Shown here in pieces: positions 5,403-7,211 of a DNA stretch of 7,211 nt. The notes under the pieces were generated by a model, which did no database searches, had not been told where the DNA came from, and saw only the letters and a list, made by a program, of their open reading frames with translations. The translations under genes were made by a program, and so were the position numbers. The DNA comes from an uncultured Gammaproteobacteria bacterium (GTDB taxonomy: Bacteria; Pseudomonadota; Gammaproteobacteria; Pseudomonadales; Litorivicinaceae). How positions within the stretch are numbered: position 1 is the stretch's first letter; each line of letters starts with the position of its first letter. The stretch spans positions 1-7,211 of the forward strand of contig CAJXXD010000039.1 in assembly GCA_913062835.1 (NCBI GenBank), read 5' to 3'.

Positions 5403-6248
5403 ATGACACTGGATCAGGCCGTTAATTGCTTTCAAGCGCTCGGGCAAACCTGGCGTTTGGAAACCTTTCGGGTGCTGGCGCAAGCCGGTGATTTGGGGAT
5501 GACCGCGGGGACAGTGGCCGATCGCGTCGGTTTATCACCGTCTCAGGCCACCTTTCATCTCAAAGAATTGGAGCATTGCGGCCTGTGCGCATCGACTCGA
5601 GAGGGCCGCTTTATGCGCTATCGGGTGGTGCCTGATCAGGTGCAAGCACTCCTGGGTTTCTTGTTGAACGATTGCTGTCGCGGGCATCACAGTCTCTGTG
5701 CACCGGCGCTCGATGCACTGCAAGCGCTCGACGGCCCGGCCTTGGGCGGTGAAGGTCGACTGTCCGTGCTTTTTGTGTGCCCGGGCAATGATGCCCGGTC
5801 TGTCATGGCGGCGGCGCTCTTGAATACCTTGGGTGGACGACGGTTTGTGGCGACCTCAGCAGGCACCCAGCCTGAGTCTCAGGTTGCAAAGGAAGTCACA
5901 GCACTTCTCGGACGTTTTGAGCACGAGATTGAAACCGACATTCCGAAACCACTCAGTGCGCTCGACGGTCAGGTGTTTGATTTTGTGTTCACTCTATCCA
6001 GTCGCGTGACTGAATCGGATTTGTCCGAGGCACTGCCCGGGGGTATGACCGCCAACTGGCGCATTGTGGATCCGCTGGCCGATGCGCCAAGTTGTGAGAT
6101 TCGTGCGGCCCAAGTGGCGGATGCTTACCGGCAACTCCGTCGTCGGATCGAGGCTTTAGTCGCACTTCCGATGACGGAACTGAATCAAATGACATTAAGA
6201 CAACGGGTCGATGAAATCGGCCAAATGACGACAGGAGACGGACAATGA
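5403..6248 (+). CDS. ArsR-family repressor fused to LMW phosphatase/arsenate-reductase domain
   Basis: 281-residue two-domain cytosolic protein. Residues ~5-100 form an ArsR-type winged helix ('[19 protein letters not shown]', recognition region '[18 protein letters not shown]', wing '[10 protein letters not shown]'). After it Cys91-Cys92 and Cys99 in '[11 protein letters not shown]' resemble the As(III) site of Acidithiobacillus-type ArsR. Residues ~119-258 are a low-molecular-weight phosphatase fold: loop 'VCPGNDARS' with Cys126-X5-Arg132 and the acid-loop Asp223 in 'VDPLAD'. The usual ArsC resolving cysteines are missing ('TLSS' where ArsC has 'TLC'); the only other Cys in the domain is Cys231. 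ATG 5391 lacks an SD, while ATG 5403 has GGAG 6 bases away, so the shorter form is chosen. It overlaps the GAPDH gene by ATGA. It probably represses this operon; whether it also reduces arsenate is uncertain. Confidence 0.87.
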   Translation: MTLDQAVNCFQALGQTWRLETFRVLAQAGDLGMTAGTVADRVGLSPSQATFHLKELEHCGLCASTREGRFMRYRVVPDQVQALLGFLLNDCCRGHHSLCAPALDALQALDGPALGGEGRLSVLFVCPGNDARSVMAAALLNTLGGRRFVATSAGTQPESQVAKEVTALLGRFEHEIETDIPKPLSALDGQVFDFVFTLSSRVTESDLSEALPGGMTANWRIVDPLADAPSCEIRAAQVADAYRQLRRRIEALVALPMTELNQMTLRQRVDEIGQMTTGDGQ

Positions 6249-7211
6249 TTCGTGTAGGGATTAACGGGTTTGGACGCATTGGGCGACTGGCAGCTCGGGC
6301 TTTGGCAGGACACGCCACGCTCAAGCTGGTGCACATCAACGACGTGGCAGGCGATGCGCGAACCCATGCGCATTTGCTGACCTTTGACTCGGTCCATGGC
6401 CAGTGGTCGGTCCCGGTCAGTGCCACCGATGACGGTCTGATCATTGATGGACAGGCGGTGCGTTTAACTTCTGAAAAGACCTTGGAAGCGGCCGATTTCT
6501 CCGATTGCGATTTGGTCTTGGAGTGCACCGGCAAATTTAAATCGGTCGAGGCACTCGTGCCTTACCAGACCCAAGGCGTGACACAGGTGGTGGTTTCGGC
6601 GCCCATTAAGGTGCCTGAGGTGTTAAACGTGGTCATGGGCGTGAATGAAACTCGCTTTGACCCGGCGATTCACCCAGTGGTCACAGCGGCAAGCTGTACC
6701 ACCAACTGCATCGCACCGGCCATCAAAGTGGTGCACGAAACCTTTGGTATCAAGCACGGCTCGATTACCACCGTGCACGATTTGACCAACACACAAACCA
6801 TTTTGGATGCACCCCATAAAGACCTACGTCGAGCGCGCGCCTGTGGCATGTCCTTGATTCCGACCACGACCGGCAGTGCCACGGCCATTGCTGAGATCTT
6901 CCCGGAGCTGCGAGGTCGCCTAAACGGCCATGCGATCCGAGTGCCATTGGCTAACGCATCGATCACCGACTGTGTGTTTGAATTGGAGCAAAAAGTCACG
7001 GTGGAACAGGTCAATGCCGCCTTAAAAGCCGCTTCGGAAGGGGCTTTGGCCGGTATTTTGGGCTACGAAGAACGTCCGCTGGTGTCGATTGATTACAAGA
7101 CCGATCCTCGGTCCTCGATTGTCGATGCGCTCTCCACCATGGTGGTGAATGACACCCAGGTGAAACTCTATTTGTGGTACGACAACGAGTGGGGATATGC
7201 CAACCGGATGG
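6245..7211 (+). CDS. ArsJ-associated glyceraldehyde-3-phosphate dehydrogenase (3' end cut)
   Basis: 322 codons are visible of about 335 expected; the frame is open at the window edge. It is a type I GAPDH with the NAD motif '[10 protein letters not shown]' (5-14), Asp33, the catalytic loop 'ASCTTNC' with Cys151, His178 in '[10 protein letters not shown]', '[11 protein letters not shown]' (232-242) and '[12 protein letters not shown]' at the end. Replacing the housekeeping 'HAYTATQ' by 'HDLTNTQ' and having '[20 protein letters not shown]' fit the arsenic-linked branch. In that pathway the enzyme uses arsenate instead of phosphate to make 1-arseno-3-phosphoglycerate, which ArsJ exports. AGGAG (6233-6237) lies 7 bases before the ATG, and the start overlaps the regulator's stop as ATGA. 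The arsJ gene should follow beyond the window. The fused arsenic regulator upstream makes a purely glycolytic role unlikely. Confidence 0.92.
   Translation, partial: MIRVGINGFGRIGRLAARALAGHATLKLVHINDVAGDARTHAHLLTFDSVHGQWSVPVSATDDGLIIDGQAVRLTSEKTLEAADFSDCDLVLECTGKFKSVEALVPYQTQGVTQVVVSAPIKVPEVLNVVMGVNETRFDPAIHPVVTAASCTTNCIAPAIKVVHETFGIKHGSITTVHDLTNTQTILDAPHKDLRRARACGMSLIPTTTGSATAIAEIFPELRGRLNGHAIRVPLANASITDCVFELEQKVTVEQVNAALKAASEGALAGILGYEERPLVSIDYKTDPRSSIVDALSTMVVNDTQVKLYLWYDNEWGYANRM

Noticed and set aside
5989..6534. 181-codon minus-strand open frame across the regulator/GAPDH junction
   Set aside because: It is Ser/Pro/Arg-rich, matches no family I know, and covers two well-supported genes on the other strand.

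Overview
The window looks like a piece of a proteobacterial, probably gammaproteobacterial, chromosome. The reasons are moderately GC-rich coding DNA, purine-rich Shine-Dalgarno (SD) sites, a DUF2788-like protein, a cytochrome c' next to a cytochrome b561, and a csrA gene. I cannot place the genus. No tRNA, rRNA, CRISPR array or insertion sequence was seen. Coding density is high; the longest gene-free stretch is the 191 bases before csrA.

Left part (1-2432). On the minus strand lie a truncated DUF2788-like small membrane protein and, upstream of it in transcription, an AI-2E/PerM-family eight-helix transporter. Diverging from the transporter is a periplasmic cytochrome c'. It converges, with one base between stop codons, on a minus-strand cytochrome b561-type membrane protein. 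These two haem proteins form a natural electron-transfer or NO-handling pair.

Middle (2469-5323, plus strand). This holds a polytopic membrane protein that resembles a free-standing MASE1 sensor domain; a divergent CsrA with a GGA-rich leader; an AlkB-type 2-oxoglutarate/Fe(II) dioxygenase; and a class I glutamine amidotransferase that overlaps alkB by 4 bases. The ribosome binding site of the AlkB gene lies inside a predicted 13-pair hairpin, which suggests control of translation.

Right part (5346-7211, plus strand): an arsenic operon cut by the window end. A near-consensus promoter has its TATAAT box in the centre of a 34-base AT-only palindrome and drives an ArsR repressor fused to a low-molecular-weight phosphatase/arsenate-reductase domain. 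A type I GAPDH of the ArsJ-associated kind follows with a 4-base overlap. From known biology, this GAPDH would make 1-arseno-3-phosphoglycerate from arsenate, and an ArsJ exporter, expected just past the right edge, would expel it. The fusion keeps an As(III)-type cysteine cluster and the phosphatase CX5R loop but lacks cysteines at the usual resolving positions. It may therefore be a two-input arsenic sensor rather than an ordinary reductase. This is the most interesting system in the window.
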